A stretch of 64,000 bases of DNA. It comes from Streptomyces sp. NBC_00568. GTDB taxonomy: Bacteria; Actinomycetota; Actinomycetes; Streptomycetales; Streptomycetaceae. Position numbers and translations under genes: made by a program. The notes below the pieces were generated by a model that did no database searches, was not told where the DNA came from, and worked only from the letters and a program-made list of their open reading frames with translations. The DNA lies in assembly GCF_026341855.1 (NCBI RefSeq), contig NZ_JAPENW010000001.1:7307001-7371000 (forward strand), read 5' to 3'. Below are positions 25,729 through 34,008 of the stretch, one piece after another. Positions within the stretch are counted from its first letter, which is position 1, and every line of letters starts with the position of its first letter.

Positions 25729-26573
25729 CACTTCCCCTTCAGCCGCTGCTCGATGCGCGTCAGCATCTGAGCCAGGGCCTTGCTGCCCAGTTGTTGGAGT
25801 TCCTGCGCGGTGTTGCCCTTCGAGCCCGTCACGGAGACGGCCACGACGACCGTGCCCAGCCGGGCGACCATCCACCGGTACGGCTGCGCGGCACCGCCGT
25901 TCTCGACGTAATCGCCGGCCTCAAGTACGGAGTCGTCGGCGTACTCCTGCTCGCGGGCGCCGAAGGGGGTGCCGAGCGACATGAGACCCGTGATCCGCTC
26001 GTCGGACCGGGGCCGCTGCTCCGGGCAGCGCAGCACCTCTTCGAGAGTGGTGCTCAGCTGCTCGTCGGCGCCCAGGACGGAGGCGTGCACGGTGGCGACC
26101 GCCGTCACCCTGACCGCGCCCTTGCCTCCGCCGGCCGGCAGCCGGCTGTAGCGGGACGTGCTCGCCAGCACCCCGCGCGAGACCTTCTCACGCTGCCAGC
26201 GGCAGTCCTCGTTCAGCACGGCCCAGGTACCCGGGGTGCTCCCGGCCGGAGTCTGGGCGACGAAACTCCGCCCCCAGCCGGCCGGGGCGAGCACGACGGA
26301 CTCGGCCAGCCGGCGCCCGTCCTTGGAGGTCCTGGGGACGAGGGAGGCATCGGGCGTGAAGACGGAAGAGGCGGCGGACGCGCCGGCCGACGGGGTCTCC
26401 CCGCTGACCGGCGAGGAACTGGCCGAGGCGCGCGGCGAAGTACCGGCCGAGGGCGAATCGCTCTGCCGGGAAGGCTGGTTGTCCGTCCCCTGGGCCGAAC
26501 ACCCGGCCAGCAGAGTCCCCGCGACCAGCAGCGTCACCCAACTGCCCCGCATCCCATGGGCGTTGCTTGTCAC
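25728..26573 (-). CDS. Surface lipoprotein of the kinase operon
   Basis: 281 residues from GTG 26573, whose start overlaps the upstream stop (GTGA). The N-terminal hydrophobic segment ends in the lipobox Leu-Leu-Ala-Gly-Cys, followed by a Ser/Pro/Thr-rich stalk of about 60 residues, then a beta-rich globular domain with two conserved Cys residues (Glu-Asp-Cys-Arg-Trp and Leu-Arg-Cys-Pro-Glu) and a helical C-terminus. It should be anchored on the outer face of the membrane, where it could help the receptor kinases recognise their ligand. The function is inferred from the operon only. Confidence 0.82.
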   Translation of the reverse strand: MTSNAHGMRGSWVTLLVAGTLLAGCSAQGTDNQPSRQSDSPSAGTSPRASASSSPVSGETPSAGASAASSVFTPDASLVPRTSKDGRRLAESVVLAPAGWGRSFVAQTPAGSTPGTWAVLNEDCRWQREKVSRGVLASTSRYSRLPAGGGKGAVRVTAVATVHASVLGADEQLSTTLEEVLRCPEQRPRSDERITGLMSLGTPFGAREQEYADDSVLEAGDYVENGGAAQPYRWMVARLGTVVVAVSVTGSKGNTAQELQQLGSKALAQMLTRIEQRLKGK

Positions 26574-26764
26574 TCAGTCCCCTCAACACCGTTCGTGCCA
26601 TTCGACTCGTCGAACATAGATGGCCGGGAGGGAACGGACCTCCGTAGAACCACGTATCTGGTTACGTAATCCGCAAGCGGAACGACGACAGTCGCGGTCA
26701 GCACCAACGCGCCCGCAATCACGCATAGGAACCGTTCGAAGAAGACGACCGGGATACCCCTCAT
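26570..26764 (-). CDS. Small single-pass membrane protein of the kinase operon
   Basis: 64 residues from ATG 26764, with four-base overlaps at both ends (ATGA upstream, GTGA downstream). One hydrophobic segment spans about residues 8-32, followed by an Arg-rich and then Ser/Asn/Glu-rich tail. Overlaps on both sides argue that it is translated. The function is unknown. Confidence 0.6.
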   Translation of the reverse strand: MRGIPVVFFERFLCVIAGALVLTATVVVPLADYVTRYVVLRRSVPSRPSMFDESNGTNGVEGTE

Positions 26765-27006
26765 CGGTGGAGCAGGGCGGAGGCGACGGCGCCCAGCGTC
26801 GTCGTCACCACCACCGACGCCCAGAACAGTACGGGCCGTACGACGACCCGTGGAGGCGAGCCGTGCCGGCGCCTCAGCAGCCCGCGACGCCCGATGTGGA
26901 CGGTCGCCCAGACCCAGCCGACGATTCCGACCAGCGCGGACGCCATGTGCCGGGCGCTCCACTCGTCAGGCCAGGCGAACAGGCAAGCCGGGCTGAACGA
27001 GAGCAT
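26761..27006 (-). CDS. Small two-pass membrane protein, start uncertain
   Basis: 81 residues if begun at ATG 27006; the frame is open up to 27159, and a start at 26946 is also possible. Two hydrophobic segments are visible (Ala-Leu-Val-Gly-Ile-Val-Gly-Trp-Val-Trp and Val-Leu-Phe-Trp-Ala-Ser-Val-Val-Val), separated by a basic loop. The stop overlaps the next ATG. It seems to be the first gene of the lipoprotein-kinase operon. No ribosome site is obvious at any candidate start. Confidence 0.45.
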   Translation of the reverse strand: MLSFSPACLFAWPDEWSARHMASALVGIVGWVWATVHIGRRGLLRRRHGSPPRVVVRPVLFWASVVVTTTLGAVASALLHR

Positions 27007-27126
27007 CCACGACGCGCGGTGGCAGTCCACTGTGGGAGAGCTCGTCGAGCCAGGACGGCAGGGAGCCGGCGTCGCGGACGGTTGTCGAGCATGGCGACGA
27101 ACCGGCGGACTGGCGCCACCCACCGA

Positions 27127-27330
27127 AGTCCCACTCCTCGACCTCGGTGCCATCGTCACCGCAGTTCAGCAGGTAGTGGGTCAGCCGGTCTCCTTCGCCG
27201 ACCCGGACCTGCCGCCCGTCCTGCTCTATCCGCTGGCGCCGTCCGGTCCCGCGCCTCAGTTCGGCCCGGCCGAGGCGTCGTTGTCGGCACTGCTCGGACG
27301 CACCCGCGCCGCGATTACTTGGCCCCGCGC
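27127..27330 (+). pseudogene. Fragment resembling an ArsR-type regulator
   Basis: This plus-strand frame has the codon use of a real gene and reads Pro-Val-Leu-Leu-Tyr-Pro-Leu-Ala-Pro, then Leu-Leu-Gly-Arg-Thr-Arg-Ala-Ala, a motif I associate with the start of the DNA-binding helices of streptomycete ArsR-like regulators. It has no start, and the match ends abruptly at about 27330. The rest of the gap 27007-27414 contains only antisense frames. Confidence 0.4.
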
Positions 27331-27414
27331 CCGTGAGCCGAGTTACGTCGGCCCAGGTGTACCCGTCGCCTCAGTCCAGGTCGACAGGCCCATCGGCGGG
27401 GAGCCGACCTCGCT

Positions 27415-28239
27415 TCACTCCGTAGCCTGGGTGGCTCGCTGTGTGCGGAGTGTTTCGGCGACCTCGTAGGCGGGGGCCGGGTCGTAGACGGTGATGCTGT
27501 TTCCCGGGTTGTACATCGCGCTTGCTCGTGGTGTGTATGTGTGGCTTCTGACGCCGTGGTGGGCGGCTGTCTCGTCGACGGCCTCGAGGGGCACCTGCCA
27601 CAGGGCGGCGACACGGGGGCCGGCCAGCCATTCCTCGGGGCACGAGAAGTTCCTTTGGGCCTCGGTGCGGTGCTCGACCTCTACTGCGCAGGGGGTGAGC
27701 TCCCCCGTGAGCCAGTCGGTCAGGGTCCCCGCGTCGATGAGCGCGAGCGGGGAGGACGCCGCCGGCCGGCACTCCAGCCTTCCGCCCGTGGAGTGCAGCG
27801 TCACAGTGATCGACTTTCGTAGGCCCAGCCTGGTCTGCTCGACGACCACGATCCGCTGGAGATCATCCATCGCGAGTGTCGAGCGGCGCAGGAAGCGGGC
27901 GATCTCCACCTGCGGCGGAACATGCCGGGGACGGAACTCGACCCATCGCACCATGCCGGCCGGCACGGTGTACAGCAGGACAGCCACGATCAGGATCGCG
28001 GCCAGGGCCATGATCCCCAGCACGACCCAGACGATGCCCCAGACCAGCGCGTACCCCGAGACAAGAGCGACCACCAGCACAGGCAGCAGAAGCGGCAGCG
28101 CGATCAGCGGAACCAGAACCCCGCTGCCGAGCATGCTGAGCAACTCCCGCACCCTGCCAGGAACAACCACCAGCCGCCAGCCCTCCGCGGTCGGCCCGAC
28201 AACTCCTGCTAAAGCAGAGGCGCTTCGATCAGTTGCCAT
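27415..28239 (-). CDS. Two-pass membrane protein of unknown function
   Basis: 274 residues from ATG 28239. Two long hydrophobic segments (about 40-65 and 67-93) are followed by a soluble domain that looks PH-like: Ile-Val-Val-Val-Glu-Gln-Thr, Ser-Ile-Thr-Val-Thr-Leu-His-Ser, then a helix. The C-terminal 90 residues are polar. No catalytic motif was recognised. It is transcribed as a single gene away from the transposase remnant. Confidence 0.72.
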   Translation of the reverse strand: MATDRSASALAGVVGPTAEGWRLVVVPGRVRELLSMLGSGVLVPLIALPLLLPVLVVALVSGYALVWGIVWVVLGIMALAAILIVAVLLYTVPAGMVRWVEFRPRHVPPQVEIARFLRRSTLAMDDLQRIVVVEQTRLGLRKSITVTLHSTGGRLECRPAASSPLALIDAGTLTDWLTGELTPCAVEVEHRTEAQRNFSCPEEWLAGPRVAALWQVPLEAVDETAAHHGVRSHTYTPRASAMYNPGNSITVYDPAPAYEVAETLRTQRATQATE

Positions 28240-28334
28240 GACGAAAGCATAGGGCTCGGCACCGGAGTCGGTAAGGAAGCGTCAGGCGTACCGCGGCACT
28301 TCGCAGGTGGGGCGCCGCCGGGGCCTCAGGTGGG

Positions 28335-28490
28335 GTCGATCCTGGCTTCAGGCAGCCCACGGCCACGTGCCCTTTGCGGCCCGCCACCTTCCTCCCGCAC
28401 GTCCCGCCCTTGTCCGTCGGTGCCGACAGTGTCGGCCGCCCGCAGGGACTGCGAGTCGGCGATCACCGCCGTCGGCGTGCGGCTGCAGGC
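28335..28490 (-). pseudogene. IS5/IS4-type transposase remnant
   Basis: The minus strand reads Pro-Thr-Ala-Val-Ile-Ala-Asp-Ser-Gln-Ser in one frame and, after a one-base shift near 28405, Gly-Arg-Lys-Val-Ala-Gly-Arg-Lys-Gly-His-Val. Together they correspond to the D-S-Q-S ... G-K-K-x-x-G-R-K-R-H block around the first catalytic Asp of IS5-group transposases. Both ends are missing, and no terminal repeats were found. The rest of the 28240-28551 gap has no gene. Confidence 0.65.
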
Positions 28491-28501
28491 GTACACTACT
28501 G

Positions 28502-28523
28502 GGCAAATAGCCTCTTATTTGCC
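28502..28523 (+). promoter_or_regulatory. Inverted repeat upstream of the hybrid kinase
   Basis: GGCAAATA (28502-28509) and TATTTGCC (28516-28523) form a perfect eight-base inverted repeat with a six-base spacer, about 28 bases before the kinase start, in the only AT-rich patch of the area. It could be an operator for the kinase gene or an old insertion-sequence end. Confidence 0.45.
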
Positions 28524-28551
28524 TTAATCTTGCAATTCGGAAGATTTCTCG

Positions 28552-31500
28552 ATGACCCGGCCCGATGACCCGCGCACGGCGGCGGCCCGGGTGTTCGCCG
28601 AGGGCGGCGCGTTCGGCGAGCTTCTGGCAGGGATCGACTGGGCGGCGACGCCGCTCGGGCCCACCGTCTCCTGGCCGGGGCCCCTGGTGGACACGCTGCG
28701 CCTCATGCTCACCTCTGAGCATGGGATGGCTCTGTACTGGGGGGCTGAATTCGCCACGCTGTACAACCTGGGCTCCACACCCATTGTCGGCGCCAAACAC
28801 CCCTGGGCGCTCGGCAGGCCCTATAAGGAGGTGTTCCCCGAGGTCTGGGCCCACCCCGTGAGCTCCCACTTCCACTATGTGACCGGCACCCGCAAGCCCC
28901 TGCTGGTCCCGGATGAGCTGCTCATCATGGAGCGCCACGGCTTTTTGGAGCAGTGCTACTTCGACTCCGCCTTCCAGCCCGTGCTGCTGGATGACGGCAC
29001 CGCCGGCGGCGTGCTGCAGATCCTCACCGAGACCACCGGCCGGGTACTGGGCGAGCGCCGACTGCGCCTGCTGAGCGAGACCGGCACGCGCACGGCCGGG
29101 CTGCCCACTCCGGGCGAGGTCGCCCGCGTGGTCGCCGAGGTGGCGGGCTCCTACCCCGACGAGATCCCGTTTCTGGGCCTGTACCTGGCCTCCGAGCCAG
29201 GGATGCAGCGGCTGGCGGCCTCCACCGGGCTCCGGTCGGCGCCCGAGACCGTCTCGCTGAGTGCGGCCGACGGGCCGGAGGCGGCGGCCCGGCTGGCGCA
29301 GGTGGTCGCCGACGGTGCCCCGGCCACGCTGCCGGCCGCCGCGTTCACCGACGGCAGCACGGCCGGGCAGCACGCCGCGGCCCCCCGGCTCCCGGTCGAG
29401 CAGGCGCTGGCCCTTCCGCTGCACTGCGCGGGCCAGGTGGAGGGCGTGCTGGTGGTGGGCGTCAACCCCTGCTTCCCCCCGGCCGGGGCCTACCACGACT
29501 TCCTGGAGGTGCTCGCCTCAGCCGTGGCCGGGGCGCTGTCGGCCGCGCTCGCGCACGAAGAGCAGCGCAGGCGGGCGGAGGCGCTGGCCGAGCTCGACCG
29601 GGCCAAGACCACCTTCTTCGCCAACGTCAGCCACGAGTTCCGCACCCCGCTCACCCTGCTCCTGGGCCCGCTCCAGCAGGCCCTGGCCGACGAGGACCGG
29701 CCCGAGCGGCGCGAGCAGCTGGAGCTGGCCGAGCGCGGCGCCCTGCGCCTGCTGAAGCAGGTCAACACCCTCCTGGACGTCGCCCGGGCCGAGGCCGGGC
29801 AGATGCGCCCGGCCCTCGAGCCGGTCGACCTCGCCGGTGCCACGGCCGAGCTGGCCGGGGTGTTCCGGTCCGCCTTCGAGGCGGCAGGGCTGACGCTGGA
29901 GGTGGACTGCCCGCCGCTGCCCAAGCCGGTGCCCCTGGACCGGGAGATGTGGGAGAAGACCATCCTCAACCTGCTCAGCAACGCCCTGAAGTTCACCTTC
30001 ACCGGCGGCGCCCGGGTGCAGGTGGCCGCGGCCGGCGACCGGGCCAGGCTGACCGTGACCGACACCGGCACCGGCATCCCAGCGGACGAGCTGCCGCGCC
30101 TGTTCGAGCGCTTCCACAGGGTCCGCGGCGCCCGCTCCCGTTCCCACGAGGGCAGCGGCCTCGGCCTGGTGCTGGTTAAGGACCTGGTGGAAGCGCACGG
30201 CGGCACCGTCGGCGTGGACAGCCGCCTCGGCCAGGGCACCACCGTCACCGTGGACCTCCCCTTCGCCACCGCCCACCGGCCCCGCCCGGCCCCGCCCGCT
30301 GGCGCCGGATCCCCCGGGGACGCGGCTGGCGCCGGATCCCCCGGGGAAACCCCCAGGGAAGGCGGAGGCGGCCGGCCCGGCCGCGCCGCGGCCTATGTGG
30401 ACGAGGCGCTGGGCTGGCTGGCGGCCGACCCCGTCCCCGCCGCGGCCACCCCCGCGGCACGCACCCCGCACGCCCCCGCGACCCACGATGCCCCCCACGG
30501 CCCCGGCCCGCACGAAACCGACCGCCCCCACCGGGCCCGCTTGCTGGTCGTCGACGACAACGCCGACATGCGCGCCTACCTCACCCAGCTACTGCAGCCC
30601 GACTACGACGTGCTGCTCGCCGCTGACGGCCGGGCCGCCCTGGAGATGGCCCTGGCGCAGCCGGTGGAGCTGGTGCTCAGCGACGTGATGATGCCCCGCA
30701 TGGACGGCTTCGAGCTGGTCCGGGCGCTGCGTGCCGACCCGCGCACCGCCCGCCTGCCCGTCGTCTTGCTCACCGCCCGCGCCGGCGAGGAGGAATCCGT
30801 GCAGGGCCGGCACGCCGGCGCCGACGACTACCTGGCCAAACCCTTCTCCGCGCGCCAGCTGCTGGCGCGCGTCCGCACCGGGTTGGAACTGTCCCGGCTG
30901 CGCGAACAGGCCCTGACCGAGACCCGCAACCAGCTGGCCCTGCTGGCCTCCCTGGCCGACGCGGGCCTGCGGCTGTCCGCCACCCTCGACCCGGACCAGA
31001 TACGGCAGACTGCCGGCCAGATCCTGCTGCCCGACTTCGCCGACCAGATCAGCATCCACCTCACCGCCGCAGCACCCGCCCCGGCGCAGTCGCCCCCGCC
31101 ATACATCGCCGGCACCCCCCTTCTCGCCCACGAGGCCCTGGCCACCGCCGCCACCCACGCGATCAACGGCACCGCCCCAGCCCCAGCCGGCCCGCACCCG
31201 GCGCCCGCCGCCGTGCTGGCCCTGCCGCTGCACGCCCACGACCAGACGCTTGGGGCCCTGGTACTGGTCCGGCACACCGACTACTCCGCGGTCGAACACA
31301 AGTATCTGGAGAACCTCGCCCACCGCCTGGCCCTGGCCTACGACAACGCCACCCGCTACCACAACGAGCGCCGCCTAGCCCTGACCCTGCAGCGCGCCCT
31401 GCTGCCCCACCACCTGCCCCAGGTGCCCGGTGTGCGCCTGGCCACCCACTACCGGGCCAGCAACCGCGGCGCCGAGGTCGGCGGCGACTGGTACGACGTT

Positions 31501-32148
31501 CTCGAACTACCCGACGGCGCCGTGGGACTGGCCATCGGCGACGTCATGGGCCACGACGTGGAAGCCGCCACCGTGATGGGCCAACTCCGCTCCGCCCTGC
31601 ACAGCCTCGCCCTGGAGGGCGCCGGCCCAGCCCAGGTGCTGACCAGGCTGGACGCCTACCTGCAGTCGCTCGCCACCGACCGCTTCGCCACCTGCCTGTA
31701 CGCGGTCTACGACCCCCACCGCCACCGCCTGCGCTACGCCGCCAGCGGGCACCTGCCGCCCCTGCTGGTAGCCGCCGACACCGCCTACCTGGAACTGCCC
31801 CCGGCGCTGCCGCTGGGACTGGGCAGCACCCCGGTCGACCGCGAGGTGGCATTCCCGCCCGGCACCAGCCTGCTGCTGTACACCGACGGCCTGGTGGAGA
31901 ACCGGGCGCTGTCCCTGGACGACGGCCTGGCGGCCCTGCGCCAGACCTGCGACGCGCTGCCCGCCGCCGCCCGCCCCGACCCCCAGCGGATCACCGAACG
32001 AGCCCTGGAACTGCTGAACACCCCCGACCGGGTCGACGACGACGCCGCCCTGCTCGCAGCCACCGCCGAACCATCGCGTCGAACCGGCGACCCGCAGACC
32101 GACGCAAGTGCCATACAACCGACCGCTACTGCTCGTAGTCATTGCTGA
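28552..32148 (+). CDS. Hybrid histidine kinase-response regulator-PP2C phosphatase
   Basis: 1198 residues in one frame. Residues about 10-165 form a PAS-like sensory domain and about 180-330 a GAF-like domain. HisKA carries the phospho-accepting His361 in Ser-His-Glu-Phe-Arg-Thr-Pro-Leu. The HATPase_c domain has Asn-Leu-Leu-Ser-Asn-Ala and Gly-Ser-Gly-Leu-Gly-Leu. After an Ala/Pro-rich linker comes a receiver domain (about 662-785) with acceptor Asp711 and Lys in Tyr-Leu-Ala-Lys-Pro. A second GAF-like region (about 800-935) precedes a SpoIIE/RsbU-type PP2C phosphatase (about 945-1170, Gly-Gly-Asp-Trp-Tyr-Asp and Gly-Asp-Val-Met-Gly-His). Output is therefore probably dephosphorylation of an anti-anti-sigma factor. 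No membrane segment is seen. Confidence 0.93.
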   Translation: MTRPDDPRTAAARVFAEGGAFGELLAGIDWAATPLGPTVSWPGPLVDTLRLMLTSEHGMALYWGAEFATLYNLGSTPIVGAKHPWALGRPYKEVFPEVWAHPVSSHFHYVTGTRKPLLVPDELLIMERHGFLEQCYFDSAFQPVLLDDGTAGGVLQILTETTGRVLGERRLRLLSETGTRTAGLPTPGEVARVVAEVAGSYPDEIPFLGLYLASEPGMQRLAASTGLRSAPETVSLSAADGPEAAARLAQVVADGAPATLPAAAFTDGSTAGQHAAAPRLPVEQALALPLHCAGQVEGVLVVGVNPCFPPAGAYHDFLEVLASAVAGALSAALAHEEQRRRAEALAELDRAKTTFFANVSHEFRTPLTLLLGPLQQALADEDRPERREQLELAERGALRLLKQVNTLLDVARAEAGQMRPALEPVDLAGATAELAGVFRSAFEAAGLTLEVDCPPLPKPVPLDREMWEKTILNLLSNALKFTFTGGARVQVAAAGDRARLTVTDTGTGIPADELPRLFERFHRVRGARSRSHEGSGLGLVLVKDLVEAHGGTVGVDSRLGQGTTVTVDLPFATAHRPRPAPPAGAGSPGDAAGAGSPGETPREGGGGRPGRAAAYVDEALGWLAADPVPAAATPAARTPHAPATHDAPHGPGPHETDRPHRARLLVVDDNADMRAYLTQLLQPDYDVLLAADGRAALEMALAQPVELVLSDVMMPRMDGFELVRALRADPRTARLPVVLLTARAGEEESVQGRHAGADDYLAKPFSARQLLARVRTGLELSRLREQALTETRNQLALLASLADAGLRLSATLDPDQIRQTAGQILLPDFADQISIHLTAAAPAPAQSPPPYIAGTPLLAHEALATAATHAINGTAPAPAGPHPAPAAVLALPLHAHDQTLGALVLVRHTDYSAVEHKYLENLAHRLALAYDNATRYHNERRLALTLQRALLPHHLPQVPGVRLATHYRASNRGAEVGGDWYDVLELPDGAVGLAIGDVMGHDVEAATVMGQLRSALHSLALEGAGPAQVLTRLDAYLQSLATDRFATCLYAVYDPHRHRLRYAASGHLPPLLVAADTAYLELPPALPLGLGSTPVDREVAFPPGTSLLLYTDGLVENRALSLDDGLAALRQTCDALPAAARPDPQRITERALELLNTPDRVDDDAALLAATAEPSRRTGDPQTDASAIQPTATARSHC

Positions 32149-32196
32149 GGAAGCTGCGGATTTGCTAATTCACTGCTACCGGGTCTATTCGCAGTG

Positions 32197-32216
32197 CACC
32201 GGGCTTCAGCCCGGTG
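32197..32216. repeat. Left-end hairpin of the IS200/IS605 element
   Basis: A perfect eight-base-pair stem with the four-base loop TTCA, about 70 bases from the end of tnpA. It is the expected recognition structure for the Y1 transposase. Confidence 0.7.
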
Positions 32217-32286
32217 GTGAAGTGAATCTGAGAACTGCTCTGACCTGAGCTGTGGGCACGGATCTGCGCTGTTGACTTCAGCCGTG

Positions 32287-32703
32287 TCAGAGCGGCCGGT
32301 TCTGCTGCTCGATGTACTGCTTCACGATGCTGAGTGGCGCGCCGCCGACGGACCCGGCGAAGTACGAGCCGGACCACAGACGCTGTGCCCGCCAGTAGTG
32401 GCGGACGAGGTCGGGGAACTCCTGGCGGAGGCGGCGTGAGGATACGCCGTTGAGGGAGTTCACCGGCCTGGACACGGCGACCTTCGGCAGGAAGTTCACG
32501 AGCAGGTGGACGTGGTTGGCCTCGCCGTTGAACTCCACGAGCTCGGCCTCGAAGTCCTCGCACACGGCCCGCACGATCTCCTCGCACCGCGTCAGGTGCT
32601 GTCCGGAGAAGACGGAGTGCCGGTACTTCGTCACGAAAACCAAGTGGACGTGCATGCGGAAGACACAGTGACGGCCTGTACGAATGTTCTCATCGATACC
32701 CAT
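32287..32703 (-). CDS. tnpA: IS200-type Y1 transposase TnpA
   Basis: 138 residues, the usual size. The HUH motif is His-Val-His-Leu-Leu-Val, preceded by Glu-Ala-Asn; the nucleophilic Tyr is probably that of Ile-Val-Lys-Gln-Tyr-Ile-Glu-Gln-Gln in the last helix. The N-terminal Val-His-Leu-Val-Phe-Val-Thr-Lys-Tyr is the standard signature of the family. The enzyme excises and inserts the element as single-stranded DNA with help of the end hairpins. It is divergent from tnpB with overlapping 5' regions. Confidence 0.95.
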   Translation of the reverse strand: MGIDENIRTGRHCVFRMHVHLVFVTKYRHSVFSGQHLTRCEEIVRAVCEDFEAELVEFNGEANHVHLLVNFLPKVAVSRPVNSLNGVSSRRLRQEFPDLVRHYWRAQRLWSGSYFAGSVGGAPLSIVKQYIEQQNRPL

Positions 32704-32728
32704 AAACCAACTGCGTATCGTGATCCGT

Positions 32729-33937
32729 GTGCAGCTTCGGTACAGCTTCCGCTTGTACCCGACGGCTGGTCAGCGCACAGCGTTGGCAAGGGCGTTCGGG
32801 TGCGCGCGGGTGGTCTACAACGACGCGCTTCGCGCGCGGGAGACCGCCCGCAGTGAAGGCATGCCGTTTCCGAAGACCGGCGACCTGTCGAAGACGTTGA
32901 TTACCGAGGCCAAGCAGACGCCGGAGCGTGCCTGGCTCGGCGAGGTGTCGGCGGTCGTGCTCCAGCAGTCCCTGCGCGACCTGGACACCGCGTACCGGAA
33001 CTTCTTCGACGCACTGAAGGGCAAGCGCCCGCGTATGGGTGCGCCCCGGTACAAGTCGCGGAAGGACACCCGGCAGGCGGTGCGGTTCACCGCGAACGCC
33101 CGCTGGTCGATCACCCCGGGACAGAAGCTGCGCCTGCCGAAGATCGGCGACCTGAAGGTGAAGTGGTCCCGCATGCTGCCCTCGACGCCGTCCGCGGTGA
33201 CGGTGGTCAAGGACTCAGCGGGTCGGTACTTCGCATCCTTCGTCGTGGAGACCGGGCCCGAGGAACTGCTGCCGGAGATGACGCCCGAGGTGGGCATCGA
33301 CCTCGGCCTCGGGCACTTCGCGGTCCTCTCCGACGGAACCAAGGTCGATTCCCCGCGCTTCCTGCGCCGGGCGGAGAAGCGACTGAAGAAGGCGCAACGG
33401 GCCCTCTCCCGCAAGGAGAAGGGCAGCAAGAACCGGGACAAGGCCAGGATCCGCGTCGCACGGGCACACGCCCGTGTTGCGGACGCGCGCCGCGAGTTCC
33501 ACCACCAGCTCTCCACGAAACTGATCCGCGAGAACCAAGCGGTCGCCGTGGAGAACCTGGCGGTGAAGGCACTCGCCCGCACCCGCCTGGCCAAGTCCGT
33601 CCACGACGCCGGATGGTCCGCGTTCGTGACCATGCTGGAGTACAAGGCCGCCCGGTACGGACGAACCTTCGTGAAGATCGGCCGGTTCGAGCCGACCTCC
33701 CAGGTGTGCTCCGTGTGCGGCGTCAAGGACGGCCCCAAGCCCCTCCACGTCCGCATATGGACATGTGGGGCGTGCGGGGCAGTCCTGGACCGGGACATCA
33801 ACGCGGCGGTCAACGTCGCCAAGGCTGCCGGACTGGCGGCAACAGCCTGTCGAGCGCAGGTAAGACCGGGACTTGTCCCGGCACCGCGCGGCGAAGCAGG
33901 AACCCACTCGACACCGCAGCCTTCAACGGCGCGGTAG
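32729..33937 (+). CDS. tnpB: TnpB RNA-guided nuclease (IS605 OrfB)
   Basis: 402 residues from GTG 32729, where the conserved N-terminus Gln-Leu-Arg-Tyr-Ser-Phe-Arg-Leu-Tyr-Pro begins. The frame remains open 15 codons upstream. The RuvC active site is intact: Asp in Gly-Ile-Asp-Leu-Gly-Leu-Gly, Glu in Val-Glu-Asn-Leu, and Asp in Asp-Arg-Asp-Ile-Asn-Ala-Ala. A zinc ribbon with two Cys-X2-Cys pairs (Cys-Ser-Val-Cys and Cys-Gly-Ala-Cys) sits between the second and third catalytic residues. TnpB proteins use an RNA from the right end of the element as a guide to cut the empty donor site. Confidence 0.93.
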   Translation: MQLRYSFRLYPTAGQRTALARAFGCARVVYNDALRARETARSEGMPFPKTGDLSKTLITEAKQTPERAWLGEVSAVVLQQSLRDLDTAYRNFFDALKGKRPRMGAPRYKSRKDTRQAVRFTANARWSITPGQKLRLPKIGDLKVKWSRMLPSTPSAVTVVKDSAGRYFASFVVETGPEELLPEMTPEVGIDLGLGHFAVLSDGTKVDSPRFLRRAEKRLKKAQRALSRKEKGSKNRDKARIRVARAHARVADARREFHHQLSTKLIRENQAVAVENLAVKALARTRLAKSVHDAGWSAFVTMLEYKAARYGRTFVKIGRFEPTSQVCSVCGVKDGPKPLHVRIWTCGACGAVLDRDINAAVNVAKAAGLAATACRAQVRPGLVPAPRGEAGTHSTPQPSTAR

Positions 33938-33990
33938 GCGGGAATCTCCCCCTTCAGGGGGGAGAGGATGTCAACGAACTGTCTTCATTG
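33820..33990 (+). ncRNA. Probable TnpB guide RNA (omega/reRNA)
   Basis: In this family the guide RNA scaffold is made from the 3' end of tnpB and the right-end hairpin, and the guide is the flanking DNA just beyond the element. Here that would put the scaffold between about 33820 and 33974, including the hairpin at 33946-33964, and the guide at about 33975-33990. The placement follows from family knowledge; the boundaries are estimates. Confidence 0.4.
33946..33964. repeat. Right-end hairpin of the IS200/IS605 element
   Basis: CTCCCCC pairs with GGGGGAG across a TTCA(G) loop; the run of six G leaves one base unpaired. It lies seven bases before the TCAA that probably marks the right cleavage site. 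Confidence 0.7.
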
Positions 33991-34008
33991 CGCATTGGAT
34001 CGTGGACC

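Larger units (their letters stand above)
32160..33974. mobile_element. IS200/IS605-family insertion sequence (TnpA plus TnpB)
   Basis: Divergent tnpA (minus) and tnpB (plus) genes lie between two short hairpins: CACCGGGC-TTCA-GCCCGGTG at 32197-32216 on the left and CTCCCCC-TTCA-GGGGGGAG at 33946-33964 on the right. Both share the TTCA loop. Elements of this family have no terminal inverted repeats but use such subterminal hairpins, and the right end is often cut next to TCAA, which occurs at 33971-33974. The left boundary is approximate. Both genes appear intact, so the element may still be active. Confidence 0.8.

Noticed and set aside
21628..25770. A plus-strand open frame of 1380 codons opposite both receptor kinases
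   Set aside because: The composition is unnatural (Arg, Gly, Pro, His) and no domain is visible; the minus strand codes for two complete kinases.
28502..28523. The AT-rich inverted repeat as a factor-independent terminator
   Set aside because: There is no gene directly before it on the plus strand, and the location just before a start fits an operator better.
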